DNA of 64,000 bases from Lentzea fradiae (GCF_900100955.1 NZ_FNCC01000003.1:310001-374000), one strand, 5' to 3'. Positions 51,433-60,759 are shown, counted from the stretch's first letter. Notes: generated from the sequence alone by a model not told the origin. Program-made: numbers and translations.

Positions 51433-54117
51433 GTGGAGTTCCTGCTGCTCGGCCCGCTGGGGGTACGGCGGGAAGGCGCACCGCTGGAGCTGGGAGGGCC
51501 GCGGCAGCGCGCGGTGCTGACGATGCTGCTGCTGCACGCGAACCAGGCGGTGAGCGTGGCTCAGCTGACCGACGCGGTGTGGGACGTCCCGCCGGTCTCC
51601 CCCGAGTCGAACCTCCGCACGTACGTCGCCGGGCTGCGCCGGTCGCTGGGCGACCGGCTGCTCACCAGGCCCGGCCACGGCTACCTGCTCGTCGTCGAGC
51701 CCGGTGAGCTGGACCTCGACGCGTTCGACGAGCTGGTGCGCGCCGGGGAGACCGCGCTGGCCGGCAACGACGTGGAGGCGGCGGCCGAGGCGTTCGCCGG
51801 GGCGCTGGCCCGCTGGCGCGGCATCCCGACCGCGGAGCTGGACGCCGGTCCCCTGCTGCGCGCCGAGCTGACCCGGCTGCAGGAACGCAGGCTCACGGCC
51901 GTCGAGCGGTACGCGAAGGTGGCGCTGGAGCTCGGCCGGTTCGACGACGTGATCGACCGGCTGCGCCGGGAGACCGCGCTGCACCCGTTGCGCGAGGAGC
52001 TGTGGGCGCAGCTGATGCTGGCGCTCGACCGGTCCGGCCGCCGCGGCGAGGCCCTGGAGGCGTACACGGCGGTGCGCAAGCACGTCGTGGAGCAGGTCGG
52101 GGTGGAACCCGGCACGCGGCTGCGCCAGCTGCACCAGGTGATCCTGGCCAGCAGGGCGCCCTCGGCCGCGGCGCTGAACGCCTACCGGCAGCTGCCGATG
52201 GACATCGCCGAGTTCACCGGGCGTGAGGCCGAGCTGCGCGCTCTCTGCGAACCGGGACCGCGGAGCACCGTCGTGATCTCCGCGATCGAGGGCATGGCCG
52301 GGGTGGGCAAGACCAAGCTCGCCGTGCGGGCCGCGCACCGGCTCGCCGAGCGGTACCCGGACGTGCAGCTGTGGGCCGACCTGCACGGCTTCGACCCCGA
52401 CGAGCTGCCGTCCGACCCGGCGGCGGTGCTGGAGAGCTTCCTGCGCCTGCTCGGCGTGCCGGGCGGGCAGATCCCCGAGTCGCTGGAGGAACGCGCCGCC
52501 CTCTACCGCGACCGGCTCGCGGGCAGACGCGCGCTGGTGCTGCTCGACAACGCCGCGGGCGAGGACCAGGTGCGGCCGCTGCTGCCGGGCAGCCCCACCT
52601 GCACGGTGCTGATCACCAGCCGCCGCACCCTGCTGCACCTGGACGGCGTGAAGTCGGTCCAGCTCGACGTCTTCACGACCGGCGAGGCCGTCGCGCTGCT
52701 CGCCAGGATCGCGGGCGCCGACCGGGTCGACGCCGACCGCGAGGCCGCGGCACGGGTCGCCGAGCTGTGCGGGCACCTGCCGATCGCCGTGGCGCTGGCC
52801 GCGAAACGGCTCGCCCGGCGTCCTCAGTGGACGGTGCTGGACCTCGTGTCCCAGTTGGAAAGAGGGGGCGGTCTCGGTGCACGGGGCGTGTTCGACCTCT
52901 CGTACCAGGCCCTGCCAGAGCACCAGAGGCGCCTGTTTCGCCTCCTCGGACTCCACCCGGGAGAGGACGTCACCGCCGAGTCCGCCGCCGCCCTCGCCGG
53001 CCTGACCGCGTACGAGGCGGGCGACCTGCTGGAGACGCTGCTCGACGAACACCTGCTCCAGCAGCACACCCCCGGCCGGTACGGACTGCACGACCTGCTG
53101 CGCGCCTACGCCGTCGAACAGGTCACGGCCACCGAGCCACCACCGGCGCGGGCACTCGCGCGCCGCCGCGTGCTGGACTGGTACGTGCGGACGTCGTGGG
53201 AGGCCGTGCGGCGGCTCAACCCGCAGCGCAAGCTCGACATCGGCACCTGCGACCCGGCCGTGCACCCGAGGACGTTCGCCGACCGCGACGCCGCCCTGCT
53301 GTGGTGCGACACCGAACGCGCGAACCTGGTGGCCGCCGTCCGCGACGCCGCCGAGCACGACCTGCCGGAACGGGCCTGGACGCTCGCCCAGTGCCTGTGG
53401 GACTTCTTCAACCTCCGCAAGCACTGGACCGACTGGCTCGACACCCACGAGGTCGGGCTTCGAGCCGCCCGCGCGGCCGGTGACCGCGCCGCCGAGGGCC
53501 GGATGCTGATCACCCTGGGCATCGCGCTGCGCGAGGTGCGCCGCCACGACGAGGCCGTCGACAGCTACCAGCGGGCGCTGGCGATCTTCCGCGCCATCGG
53601 CGACCGCGAACGCGAAGAGCCGACGTGGAACAACCTCGGCATCGTCCACCTCGTGCAGCAGCGCCCCGACGACGCGCTGGAGTGCTTCGAACGGGCCGCC
53701 TCGATCGCCCGCGAGCTGGGCAACCTGCACTCGGAAGCGGTGACGCTGAACAACATCGCCCTGCTGCACGCCGAAGCCGGCCGTTACGACGCCGCGCTGG
53801 AGCGGTACCTGCGGGCGCTGGAGATCCGGCAGGAGATCAAGGACCCGTACAGCGAGGCGATCCTGCTCAACAACATCGGCGAGGTCCACCGGGGTCTGCT
53901 CGACTTCCCCAGCGCCGTGGCGCACATCGAGCGCGCCCTGGAGACGTTCCGCGAGATCGGCGACGTGTACGGGCAGGCGGAGTCGCTCGACAACCTGGGG
54001 CTGGCGCTGCACGGGCTCGGCGACCGCCGCGGCGCCGAGAAGTGCTGGATCGAGTCGGCCGCGCTGTTCGAGGAGCTGGGCGAACCCAAGGCCGCCGAGG
54101 TCAGAGACCGCCTGTAG
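51433..54117 (+). CDS. AfsR/SARP-type regulator (BTAD, NB-ARC, TPR)
   Basis: The 894-residue protein begins VEFLLLGPLGVRREGAPLELGGPRQRAVLTMLLLHANQAVS, the OmpR-like winged helix of SARPs, followed by the bacterial transcriptional activation domain to about residue 250. An NB-ARC ATPase follows (Walker A GMAGVGKTKL near 287, ALVLLDNA, LPIAVALAAKRLA). A tetratricopeptide repeat array runs from about 640 to 890. The GTG at 51433 sits 8 bases after GAGGAGAGAG; an in-frame TTG upstream is less likely. It lies 102 bases before the thiopeptide precursor on the same strand. It is therefore the likely pathway-specific activator, switching on with a signal sensed through the ATPase and repeats. Confidence 0.9.
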   Translation: MEFLLLGPLGVRREGAPLELGGPRQRAVLTMLLLHANQAVSVAQLTDAVWDVPPVSPESNLRTYVAGLRRSLGDRLLTRPGHGYLLVVEPGELDLDAFDELVRAGETALAGNDVEAAAEAFAGALARWRGIPTAELDAGPLLRAELTRLQERRLTAVERYAKVALELGRFDDVIDRLRRETALHPLREELWAQLMLALDRSGRRGEALEAYTAVRKHVVEQVGVEPGTRLRQLHQVILASRAPSAAALNAYRQLPMDIAEFTGREAELRALCEPGPRSTVVISAIEGMAGVGKTKLAVRAAHRLAERYPDVQLWADLHGFDPDELPSDPAAVLESFLRLLGVPGGQIPESLEERAALYRDRLAGRRALVLLDNAAGEDQVRPLLPGSPTCTVLITSRRTLLHLDGVKSVQLDVFTTGEAVALLARIAGADRVDADREAAARVAELCGHLPIAVALAAKRLARRPQWTVLDLVSQLERGGGLGARGVFDLSYQALPEHQRRLFRLLGLHPGEDVTAESAAALAGLTAYEAGDLLETLLDEHLLQQHTPGRYGLHDLLRAYAVEQVTATEPPPARALARRRVLDWYVRTSWEAVRRLNPQRKLDIGTCDPAVHPRTFADRDAALLWCDTERANLVAAVRDAAEHDLPERAWTLAQCLWDFFNLRKHWTDWLDTHEVGLRAARAAGDRAAEGRMLITLGIALREVRRHDEAVDSYQRALAIFRAIGDREREEPTWNNLGIVHLVQQRPDDALECFERAASIARELGNLHSEAVTLNNIALLHAEAGRYDAALERYLRALEIRQEIKDPYSEAILLNNIGEVHRGLLDFPSAVAHIERALETFREIGDVYGQAESLDNLGLALHGLGDRRGAEKCWIESAALFEELGEPKAAEVRDRL

Positions 54118-54130
54118 GCGATCAAGCAAG

Positions 54131-54153
54131 GCGCGATCCGTGCCGTATCGCGC
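54131..54153. promoter_or_regulatory. Hairpin or operator between regulator and precursor gene
   Basis: GCGCGAT (54131-54137), 9-base spacer, ATCGCGC (54147-54153) form a perfect 7-bp stem in the 102-base gap between the SARP gene and the precursor. It could terminate or attenuate transcription from the SARP gene, or be an operator for precursor expression. There is no T-run. Confidence 0.4.
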
Positions 54154-54219
54154 GTTGCGACCGTGTCGGAACGGCCCACCCCCGGCCGGTTCGGCACAAC
54201 TTGATGCGAAGGACACCGC

Positions 54220-54393
54220 ATGAAGGACCTTTCGTTCGACCTCGACGACCTGGAGCTCGGCGAGCTCGCGGTCACCTCGATGCGCGACTCCGTCGCCTTG
54301 CCCGAGTCCGGTGCGTCCGGCGCCCCCTCGTCCTGTTCCTGCGGCAGCTCGTCCTGCAGCAGCTGCACCCAGCCCCAGCTCCCCCCGGCATGA
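54220..54393 (+). CDS. lazA: Lactazole-type thiopeptide precursor peptide (57 aa)
   Basis: ATG at 54220 follows GAAGGACACC. The peptide has an acidic leader, MKDLSFDLDDLELGELAVTS in its first 20 residues, then a conserved stretch ending SVALPESGA at residue 32. The C-terminal core is rich in Ser and Cys: SSCSCGSSSCSSC at 37-49, then TQPQLPPA. As I remember it, the LazA leader shares the LDL.ELTVTSLRD.VALPE.GA pattern, and its core ends SSSCAQPQDM; the SSC-x-QPQ register is conserved here. By that alignment Ser48 is the pyridine-forming residue, Ser47 an oxazole, and Cys39, 41, 46 and 49 thiazoles. The stop overlaps the next gene (ATGA). The first ring residue may be Ser33, Ser37 or Ser38. This gene is too short for most gene finders. 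Confidence 0.93.
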   Translation: MKDLSFDLDDLELGELAVTSMRDSVALPESGASGAPSSCSCGSSSCSSCTQPQLPPA

Positions 54394-56783
54394 CCGGTCG
54401 CGTGCAGGGAGAAGTCGCGCCGTACGCCCTCGTGCGTCTGGCGGCCCTGCCGCACCCGGACGGCGCCGCCGGTGCGGCGCCGTTCCGGCGGGTGGTGGAG
54501 GCGCTGGCGGCCGTCGAGAGCGAGCTGCTGGCACTGGCCGGTCCGCTGAGCGAGGAGCTGCACGACAGCGCGGGCGGCTTCGACCGCAGGGTGCTCCTGC
54601 CGTTGCGCCGCGACGTCCACAACGGACGGACGCCGCGTCCCGCCCTGCGTGCCGCCGCCACCGGCCTGGTCGCGCGGGTGCCGCGGCTCGGCCGCTGGTT
54701 CGAGCTGCTGGACGAACGGGCCACGCTGACGGCCGAGGCCGGCCGCTGCCTGCCGGAGGCGCTGGCCGCCGAACGCGAGGTGCTCGCCGGGCTGTGCGCC
54801 GAGGAGCCGGTGCGGCGTGCCGCCGCGCTGAGCGGACGTGACCTGTGGCAGGGGATCTCCCGCGCCGGGGCCACCGGCCGCCGTGCCCGCAAGGGCGAGC
54901 CGTCCGTGCTGCGGTACGCGCTGCGCGCGACGTCGAAGACGAGCCCCCTGTCCTGGTACGCCTCCGTCGGCTGGGCGACCTGGTCCCCCGACGCCCCGGA
55001 ACCGGTGTGGGGGACACCGGTCGCCGTGACCCGCGTCAGCCAGGTGCTGCTGACCCGGCTCGTCGCCGCCCTCGTCGCCGACCGCGCCCTGCTCTTCGAC
55101 CACCCGCACCGCCTCGCACCGGACGTGCACGAGGAGTCGGCGCGGACGCTGTTCCGCCGCGACGTCCCCGCCTCCGGGCCACTGCGCGCGTCCGTCGGCG
55201 TCGAGGAGACGGTCGAGCTGGCGTCGAGCCCGCCGCTGCGGTTCCTCGTCGGCCTCACCGCCGCGAACCCCAAGGGCATCAGCCCGTCCGAGCTGGCCAG
55301 CGCCCTCGCGACCCGGCTGCCCGACGGCGAGGCCGACCGCGCACAGGGCTACGTCGCGCTGCTGCTCGACATCAAGCTGCTGGTCCCGGTGCTGCCGGTG
55401 GACCCGCAGGACCCGCACGCCTGCCTCGCGCTGGCCTCGTGGCTGCGCGACACCGGACGGAACGCGATCGCCGACCGGGTCCTCGCCCTGCACCGCGCCA
55501 CGGCCGAGTTCGCCGATCTCGACGCCGCCACACGACCGGCAGCGCTGGCGGAGCTGTTCGCCGCGTGGGAGTCGCTGGGTGAGCTGGCCGGCGCCGACCT
55601 GACCGGCGTGACACCCGTGAGCGAGGACGTCGTGCTGCCCGAGCCCGTCCGCCTCGGCCGGTCGCACGGCTACGACGGCGTCCGGTCGCTGGCCGGGCTG
55701 ACGCCGTTGCTCATGCTGTTCGACCGGCACCTCGCGATCCGGCGGGACGCGCGCGACAGGTTCGTCAAGGAGTTCGGCCGCGGCGGCACCGCCCGGCTCG
55801 CCGCCTGCGCTCCCCTGCTGCACGACGCGATGTCCGGCGCTCCGACCGGCGGCCTCGGCGCCAGCCGCGCGCAGGTGGCGGACCTGGTGCGGGACGGCGT
55901 GATCACCGACGAGGCCGTCACCGCCGCCGCCGACCTGCTGCCGTCGTGGATGAAGACCCGGCCCGTCTCGTACTCGTTCTTCGCCCAGCCCTTCCCCGGC
56001 GGGCTGGTCGTGAACCACGTCTACGACGGGTTCGGGCGCTTCCCCGGCCGGTTCCTCGACCTGCTGCCACCCGAGGCGTACGCGACGGTCCGGGCCACTT
56101 TGGACGGTGTGTTCCCACGCGGGTTCGCCGAGTACCGGCCGGTGCAGGGCTTCAACCCGAACCTGCACCCGCTGCTCGGCCGCGCGGAGATCGGCGACGA
56201 CCCGCGCTGGGCCGACCACACGCCGGACGCGTTCGAGGTGGTGCACGACCTGGAAGCCGACGAGCTGCGGTTGCGGCGCAAGGACACCGGCGCCGTCGTG
56301 GACGTCCTCTACCTCGGCTACCTCATGCCGATCTCGCTGCCCGACCGGTCCGCCGCCCTGCACGCGGACCTGACGTGCGGCGCCGCCGACCTCCGGCCGT
56401 TGCAACCGGTCGAGGAGTCCGGCGGCGTGCGCGTCGCCGGACAGCTGCGCTACCGCGACGTGCTGCTGGCCCGCCGCTCGTGGGACTTCGACGCGCTGAC
56501 GTTGTCCGGCGTCGCCGAGGTGACGGCGTTCCGCGCCCGGCACGGCCTGCCCGCCCAGCTGTTCGCGGGAACCGGCGGCGAGATCACCTCCCGCGAGGAC
56601 TTCGAGGCCAGGATCAACGGCCCGAAACCGCAGTACGTCGACCTGACCAACGCCCTGCACCTGCACTGCCTGCCGCGCCTGCTGTCCCGCTACCCCGGCC
56701 GGGTGCGGCTCACCGAGGCGCTGCCGGTGCCGTCGGGGCAGGTGCTGGAGGTGGTCGCGGAGACCTACCGGAGGCCCGGATGA
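54390..56783 (+). CDS. lazB: Thiopeptide dehydratase, glutamylation subunit (LanB N-terminal domain, LazB-like)
   Basis: The 797-residue protein starts MTGRVQGEVAPYALVRLAALP and covers the Lant_dehydr_N domain that transfers glutamate from Glu-tRNA to Ser/Thr of the precursor. Recognisable blocks are RYALRATSKTSPLSWYASVGWA, KTRPVSYSFFAQPFPGGLVVNHVYDGFGRF, and the C-terminal KPQYVDLTNALHLHCLPRLL. The elimination domain present in full-length LanB of lanthipeptides is absent; as in other thiopeptide clusters it is encoded separately, here in the last gene (60760-62259). The start codon overlaps the precursor stop by four bases and the stop overlaps the next gene, so all are coupled. An upstream extension of this frame is not real coding sequence. 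Confidence 0.92.
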   Translation: MTGRVQGEVAPYALVRLAALPHPDGAAGAAPFRRVVEALAAVESELLALAGPLSEELHDSAGGFDRRVLLPLRRDVHNGRTPRPALRAAATGLVARVPRLGRWFELLDERATLTAEAGRCLPEALAAEREVLAGLCAEEPVRRAAALSGRDLWQGISRAGATGRRARKGEPSVLRYALRATSKTSPLSWYASVGWATWSPDAPEPVWGTPVAVTRVSQVLLTRLVAALVADRALLFDHPHRLAPDVHEESARTLFRRDVPASGPLRASVGVEETVELASSPPLRFLVGLTAANPKGISPSELASALATRLPDGEADRAQGYVALLLDIKLLVPVLPVDPQDPHACLALASWLRDTGRNAIADRVLALHRATAEFADLDAATRPAALAELFAAWESLGELAGADLTGVTPVSEDVVLPEPVRLGRSHGYDGVRSLAGLTPLLMLFDRHLAIRRDARDRFVKEFGRGGTARLAACAPLLHDAMSGAPTGGLGASRAQVADLVRDGVITDEAVTAAADLLPSWMKTRPVSYSFFAQPFPGGLVVNHVYDGFGRFPGRFLDLLPPEAYATVRATLDGVFPRGFAEYRPVQGFNPNLHPLLGRAEIGDDPRWADHTPDAFEVVHDLEADELRLRRKDTGAVVDVLYLGYLMPISLPDRSAALHADLTCGAADLRPLQPVEESGGVRVAGQLRYRDVLLARRSWDFDALTLSGVAEVTAFRARHGLPAQLFAGTGGEITSREDFEARINGPKPQYVDLTNALHLHCLPRLLSRYPGRVRLTEALPVPSGQVLEVVAETYRRPG

Positions 56784-57856
56784 CCGACGTCGTCTGCCAC
56801 TACCACGACCCGGTCAAGGCACCGCTGCTGCGCGACGGCGTCCTGCCCGCCCTGGCCACCGTCACGTCGGCGTTCCCCGGCGTCGCGGGCCACGTCGAAC
56901 GCCACTGGCTGCACGGCCCGCACGTGCGGGTGCGGCTGTCCGGCCAGTCGGCCGAGCCCGCTGCCCTGCTGCTCGCCACCCTGCTCAGGTCCTACGTGAC
57001 GGCACATCCGTCCACAGTGGAGCTGTCCGAGGACGAGCAGCTCTCCCACGCCCGTGCCGCCGCCGTGGCCGAGCTGCTGCTGCCGCCGTTCACACCGTTG
57101 TACCCCAACAACTCCGTGCGGATCGAACCGACGTCGGTCGACCGGCTGCGCGAACTGCTCCCGGACGCGGAGATCAGGTTGCGGTTCGAGGGACTGCGCC
57201 TGGGAGTGCCCGTGCTGCGCGAGTCGTTGGCCGCGCCCCGTGCGACCGTGGCCCTGACCGCGATGGCCGTGCACGCCAGCCGTTACCCCGGCGGCCTGCA
57301 GTACGGCTACCACTCGTTCCTCTCCCACGTCGAGGACTTCCTGCTGGCCAGCGACCCGACCGGCGCCGTGCGCGGCAAGCTCGACGCGGTGTGGGACAAG
57401 CACTCCGAGACCGCCTGCGCGCTGGTCGCCGGGGTCGCGCTCGGCCACCCCACCTCCCGGCTGGAAGCCGCCTGGCAGACCTGGACGATCGCGGTGCGGC
57501 TGGCCGCGGAGGCCGAGTACGACGCGGGCCGGCTCGACGAGGTCAACCCGCGCCACGCCGAACGCGCCCACCGGATCGGCGATCCCGACGCCGTCCGCCG
57601 CTACGACTACGGCGAGCGCTCCGAGTTCAGCGACTACCACACCGCGTTGTGGAACGCCGACCTCACCGACCCCGCGATCCGGCGGAACATGACCGTCTAC
57701 CGCCTGGGCACCAACGTGCTCTACCAGCTGCTCGCCATCAGCGACGTGACGCCGATGGAGCGCTATGCCGCCGCACACCTGGTGAGCCGCGCCGCTCAGC
57801 AGGTGTGCGGCACCACCTGGCAGGACCAGTTCGCCGCGCTGCCGAAGGCCGGGTGA
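56780..57856 (+). CDS. lazC: Thiopeptide pyridine synthase ([4+2] cyclase, LazC-like)
   Basis: The 358-residue protein begins VVCHYHDPVKAPLLRDGVLPALATV and contains HWLHGPHVRVRLSG, the pattern of the SpaB C-terminal fold. It then has GGLQYGYHSFLSHVEDFLLASD, ALWNADLTDPAIRRNMTVYRLGTNVLYQLLAISDVTPMERY and a conserved helical end. Proteins of this kind (TclM, LazC) join two dehydroalanines by formal aza-[4+2] cycloaddition, close the macrocycle and expel the leader peptide. The second gene after the precursor is its usual place. ATGA overlap upstream and GTGA overlap downstream. This protein would set the ring size of the new core. Confidence 0.9.
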   Translation: MTDVVCHYHDPVKAPLLRDGVLPALATVTSAFPGVAGHVERHWLHGPHVRVRLSGQSAEPAALLLATLLRSYVTAHPSTVELSEDEQLSHARAAAVAELLLPPFTPLYPNNSVRIEPTSVDRLRELLPDAEIRLRFEGLRLGVPVLRESLAAPRATVALTAMAVHASRYPGGLQYGYHSFLSHVEDFLLASDPTGAVRGKLDAVWDKHSETACALVAGVALGHPTSRLEAAWQTWTIAVRLAAEAEYDAGRLDEVNPRHAERAHRIGDPDAVRRYDYGERSEFSDYHTALWNADLTDPAIRRNMTVYRLGTNVLYQLLAISDVTPMERYAAAHLVSRAAQQVCGTTWQDQFAALPKAG

Positions 57857-59274
57857 GGCCCGTGCTGGTGCGGTTGCGCCCGGTCGTGCGGGCCACCAGG
57901 ACCGCGGACGGCCTGCACCTGCGCGGCTGGGCGTCGAGCTGCACGATCACCGGCGGCAGCGGGCTGTGGGAGCTGTGGCGGCGCCTCGAACCACGGCTGT
58001 CCGAAGGCGTTGCGCCGGAGTCGCTGGGAGTGCCCGAGGGCACGGCACCGGCCGTCCGGGCGGCGGTCGAGACGATCCTGGACCAGTTGCGGGACCACGA
58101 CATGCTGGTGTCGATGCCGGAGCCGTGGGGTGCCGGCGGACCGGCTCCGGACGTCGCCGCGTGGCTGGAGTCCGTGGCTGCCGACCCGGTGGACGCGTGG
58201 CGACGGCTGCGGGCCGGAGTGGTCACCATGACGGGGAACGGGCTGCTCGCCGACGCCGCCGTGCGCTCCGCGGAAGCTGTCGGTCTGCGGGTTCACCGTG
58301 CTGCCGGTCCGAGCGACGAACTCTTGCTGTCCACCGGAACCCTTGTGGTCCAAGCGGGTTCTGGAGCGGAGGCCGGTTATGTGCTACCCGCCCGCGAAGG
58401 GTTCACTTCATTCAACACTGAAGTCATCAACCGAATTGCCGCGCGGCTCGGGCTGACCGGCGACCCCGGCGAGGTGCTCGCCGCTCTCGTCGGGGCGGCG
58501 GCGGTGCACCGGCTCACGTGCGCGGTGACCGGCCTGGCGGACGCGCCCGAGCAGGACCACGGCTTCCCGGTGGTGCTGGTCGCCCGCACCGGGCCGCTGC
58601 GTTCGGCCTACCACCCGCTGCTCACCGGACCGCCCCGGCCGTTCAGCCTGGACGCCCTCACCGACCGGGAGCTGGGCCCGGTCGAGACGCCGGAGCTCGG
58701 CCCGCTCCCCCAGGTCCCGGTCAACCTGGCGCTGTCGGGCGACGCCCTCGGCATCGGCACCACCGCCGACGAGGCCAGGCTCCGCGCGGCGCTCAACGCC
58801 ATCAAGTGCGACGGCGTGCTGGGTGTCGACGACCTCCACGCCCGCGGCGCCGCCCTGCGGCTGGCCGCGCGGTATGTCCCCGGTGAGCCCGCCGAGCCCG
58901 GCGAGTGGACCACCGGCCGCACCGCCCGCAGGTGGTGGAAGGCGCTGACGCTGCGGTTCGGACGGCCTGCGGTGGTCGACGTCCGCAAGCTCGCCGAGGA
59001 CGCCTACCGGGCGGAAGTCCGTCAGGGACAACGGGTGCTGGCCTGGGCCGTGGAGGTCACGGCCGCCGACGCGGTGGCGTTCGCCGCCCTGGCAGCCGCC
59101 GCCCACGCCCAGGCGGGCCGTGACGGCACGGCGCACGTCCAGGGCTTCGGGCCCGACGAGGACAAGCTCCAGCGCGCCCTCGAACTCCTGCCGGGGGTGC
59201 GGGTCAGTCCGCTCTCCCTCGATCCGGAACTGACCGCCGCCGGACTCGTCGCGTACACAGTGGACGAACGATGA
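57853..59274 (+). CDS. lazD: RRE-containing E1-like cyclodehydratase partner (LazD-like)
   Basis: The 473-residue protein (RPVLVRLRPVVRATRTADGLHLRGWASSCTITGGSGLWELWRRLEPRLSEGV at the N-terminus) has an opening winged-helix region like a RiPP recognition element. A degenerate E1/ThiF-like domain follows (GNGLLADAAVRSAEAVGLRVHRAAG). Such proteins bind the leader and activate the YcaO enzyme in azole formation. It is followed with a four-base overlap by the YcaO gene, the expected partner. Family recognition is by position and overall pattern more than by strong motifs. Codons around 58330-58440 are AT-richer than the rest. Confidence 0.82.
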   Translation: MRPVLVRLRPVVRATRTADGLHLRGWASSCTITGGSGLWELWRRLEPRLSEGVAPESLGVPEGTAPAVRAAVETILDQLRDHDMLVSMPEPWGAGGPAPDVAAWLESVAADPVDAWRRLRAGVVTMTGNGLLADAAVRSAEAVGLRVHRAAGPSDELLLSTGTLVVQAGSGAEAGYVLPAREGFTSFNTEVINRIAARLGLTGDPGEVLAALVGAAAVHRLTCAVTGLADAPEQDHGFPVVLVARTGPLRSAYHPLLTGPPRPFSLDALTDRELGPVETPELGPLPQVPVNLALSGDALGIGTTADEARLRAALNAIKCDGVLGVDDLHARGAALRLAARYVPGEPAEPGEWTTGRTARRWWKALTLRFGRPAVVDVRKLAEDAYRAEVRQGQRVLAWAVEVTAADAVAFAALAAAAHAQAGRDGTAHVQGFGPDEDKLQRALELLPGVRVSPLSLDPELTAAGLVAYTVDER

Positions 59275-60743
59275 CGACGACAGACGGAGGGTTGGTCGTC
59301 ATCGGGCCGACTGGCGAGAAGTGCGCACGGCAGGCGGAGCAGGCGCGGCTGGCCGTGAGCGGAGCACCGCCCCAGGCCGTCGTCGGCGGGCTCGTCGCCC
59401 CTGCCTTCCGCCCGTTGGTCGAGTTGCTGCAACCTGCGGAACACACCGTCGTCGCCATCCGGACCGACCTGGCGATGGTGTCCACGCACCGGCTCCACTG
59501 CTGCGCGGAGGACGTGCCGCCACCGGACACGTCGATCGAGCCGAACCAGCTCCGCTCCCGCAACGACCTGACCACAGTGGACAAGCTCAGGACGTTGGTG
59601 GACTTCCGCTACGGCCCCATCCCGGCCCTCTACCGCACCGGACACCTGCCGCTCGCCACCGTCACCGCCGAACTGGACCACCACACGGCGGGCTACGGCC
59701 GCACGAGCACGTTCGAGGAGGCCGAACGCGTGGCGATCTTCGAGGCGGTGGAACGCCTCAACGGCCTGCGTCCCAGGAACCCGAGCACAACCGTGGCGTC
59801 CTTCGCCGAGTTGGGTGACCAGGCGGTGGACCCGAGCCGCCTGGCCCTGGCCGACTTCGACCAGCGCTACACACCGGACCTCCGGATGCGGTGGACGCGG
59901 GCGTGGTCCTACACCGGCGACCGGCCCGTCCTGGTGCCGGAGCAGGTGGCCTACTACGGCGCCCACACCCCGCCGGAACACCGGTTCGTCCACGAGACGT
60001 CCAACGGCTGCGGTCTCGGCAACAGCCTCACCGAAGCGGTGCTGCACGGCCTGTTCGAGGTGGCCGAACGCGACGCGTTCCTGATGGCCTGGTACGCCGC
60101 GACCCCGTTGCCCCGGCTCTCGATCCCGGACGACCCGCTGCTGCACCACCTCGCGGACCGGCTCGAAGAACGCGGCTACGAACTGCTCTTCCTCAACGCC
60201 ACCAACGATCTCGGCATCCCCGCGGTGCTCACCCTGGCGAGGGGCGCGGGAACGTTCTTCGCCGCCGGGGCCAGTCCGGACCCGCTTCGGGCGATGCGGT
60301 CGGCGGCGGTCGAGGTGGCCGTGGACGTCGAGTCGTTCCCCGACCGCGTCCGCGCGAACCCGGACCTCTACGCCGAGCAGCGGCTGCGGCAGCTGTTCGA
60401 AGACCCCTTCCAGGTCCGGTCGATGGACGACCACGTCGCGGTCAACACGCTGCCGGAAGCCGCCGCCCGCCACGACTTCCTGGTCGGCGACGAGACGACC
60501 GAACTGGTGGACGAGCGGGACCACACGAGCCTCGAAGAGCTGCTCGGCCACTACGCCGATCGGCTGGAGGTGATCGCGGTCGACCAGACCGACCCGGTGA
60601 CGGCGAGCCGCCTGGGCCTGCACTCGGCGAAGGTGATCGTGCCGGGAACGCTGCCGATGACGTTCGGCCACCGGCACCGCCGCACGCGCGGTGTCACGCG
60701 ACTGCCCGAGCTGCGCAACCCGCACCCCCACCCGTTCCCCTGA
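59271..60743 (+). CDS. lazE: YcaO azoline-forming cyclodehydratase (LazE-like)
   Basis: The 490-residue protein has the YcaO ATP-binding elements: TFEEAERVAIFEAVERLNG near residue 150, TSNGCGLGNSLTEAVLHGLFEVAERDAFLMAWYAATPLPRL near 245-285, and AVEVAVDVESF. It ends NPHPHPFP, the proline-rich C-terminus that completes the active site of azoline-forming YcaOs. It cyclises Cys and selected Ser of the core to thiazolines and oxazolines with ATP, guided by the LazD-like protein. ATG overlaps the previous stop. About 110 residues precede the YcaO core. Confidence 0.93.
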   Translation: MTTTDGGLVVIGPTGEKCARQAEQARLAVSGAPPQAVVGGLVAPAFRPLVELLQPAEHTVVAIRTDLAMVSTHRLHCCAEDVPPPDTSIEPNQLRSRNDLTTVDKLRTLVDFRYGPIPALYRTGHLPLATVTAELDHHTAGYGRTSTFEEAERVAIFEAVERLNGLRPRNPSTTVASFAELGDQAVDPSRLALADFDQRYTPDLRMRWTRAWSYTGDRPVLVPEQVAYYGAHTPPEHRFVHETSNGCGLGNSLTEAVLHGLFEVAERDAFLMAWYAATPLPRLSIPDDPLLHHLADRLEERGYELLFLNATNDLGIPAVLTLARGAGTFFAAGASPDPLRAMRSAAVEVAVDVESFPDRVRANPDLYAEQRLRQLFEDPFQVRSMDDHVAVNTLPEAAARHDFLVGDETTELVDERDHTSLEELLGHYADRLEVIAVDQTDPVTASRLGLHSAKVIVPGTLPMTFGHRHRRTRGVTRLPELRNPHPHPFP

Positions 60744-60759
60744 TCCCGTTGGAGCAGCT

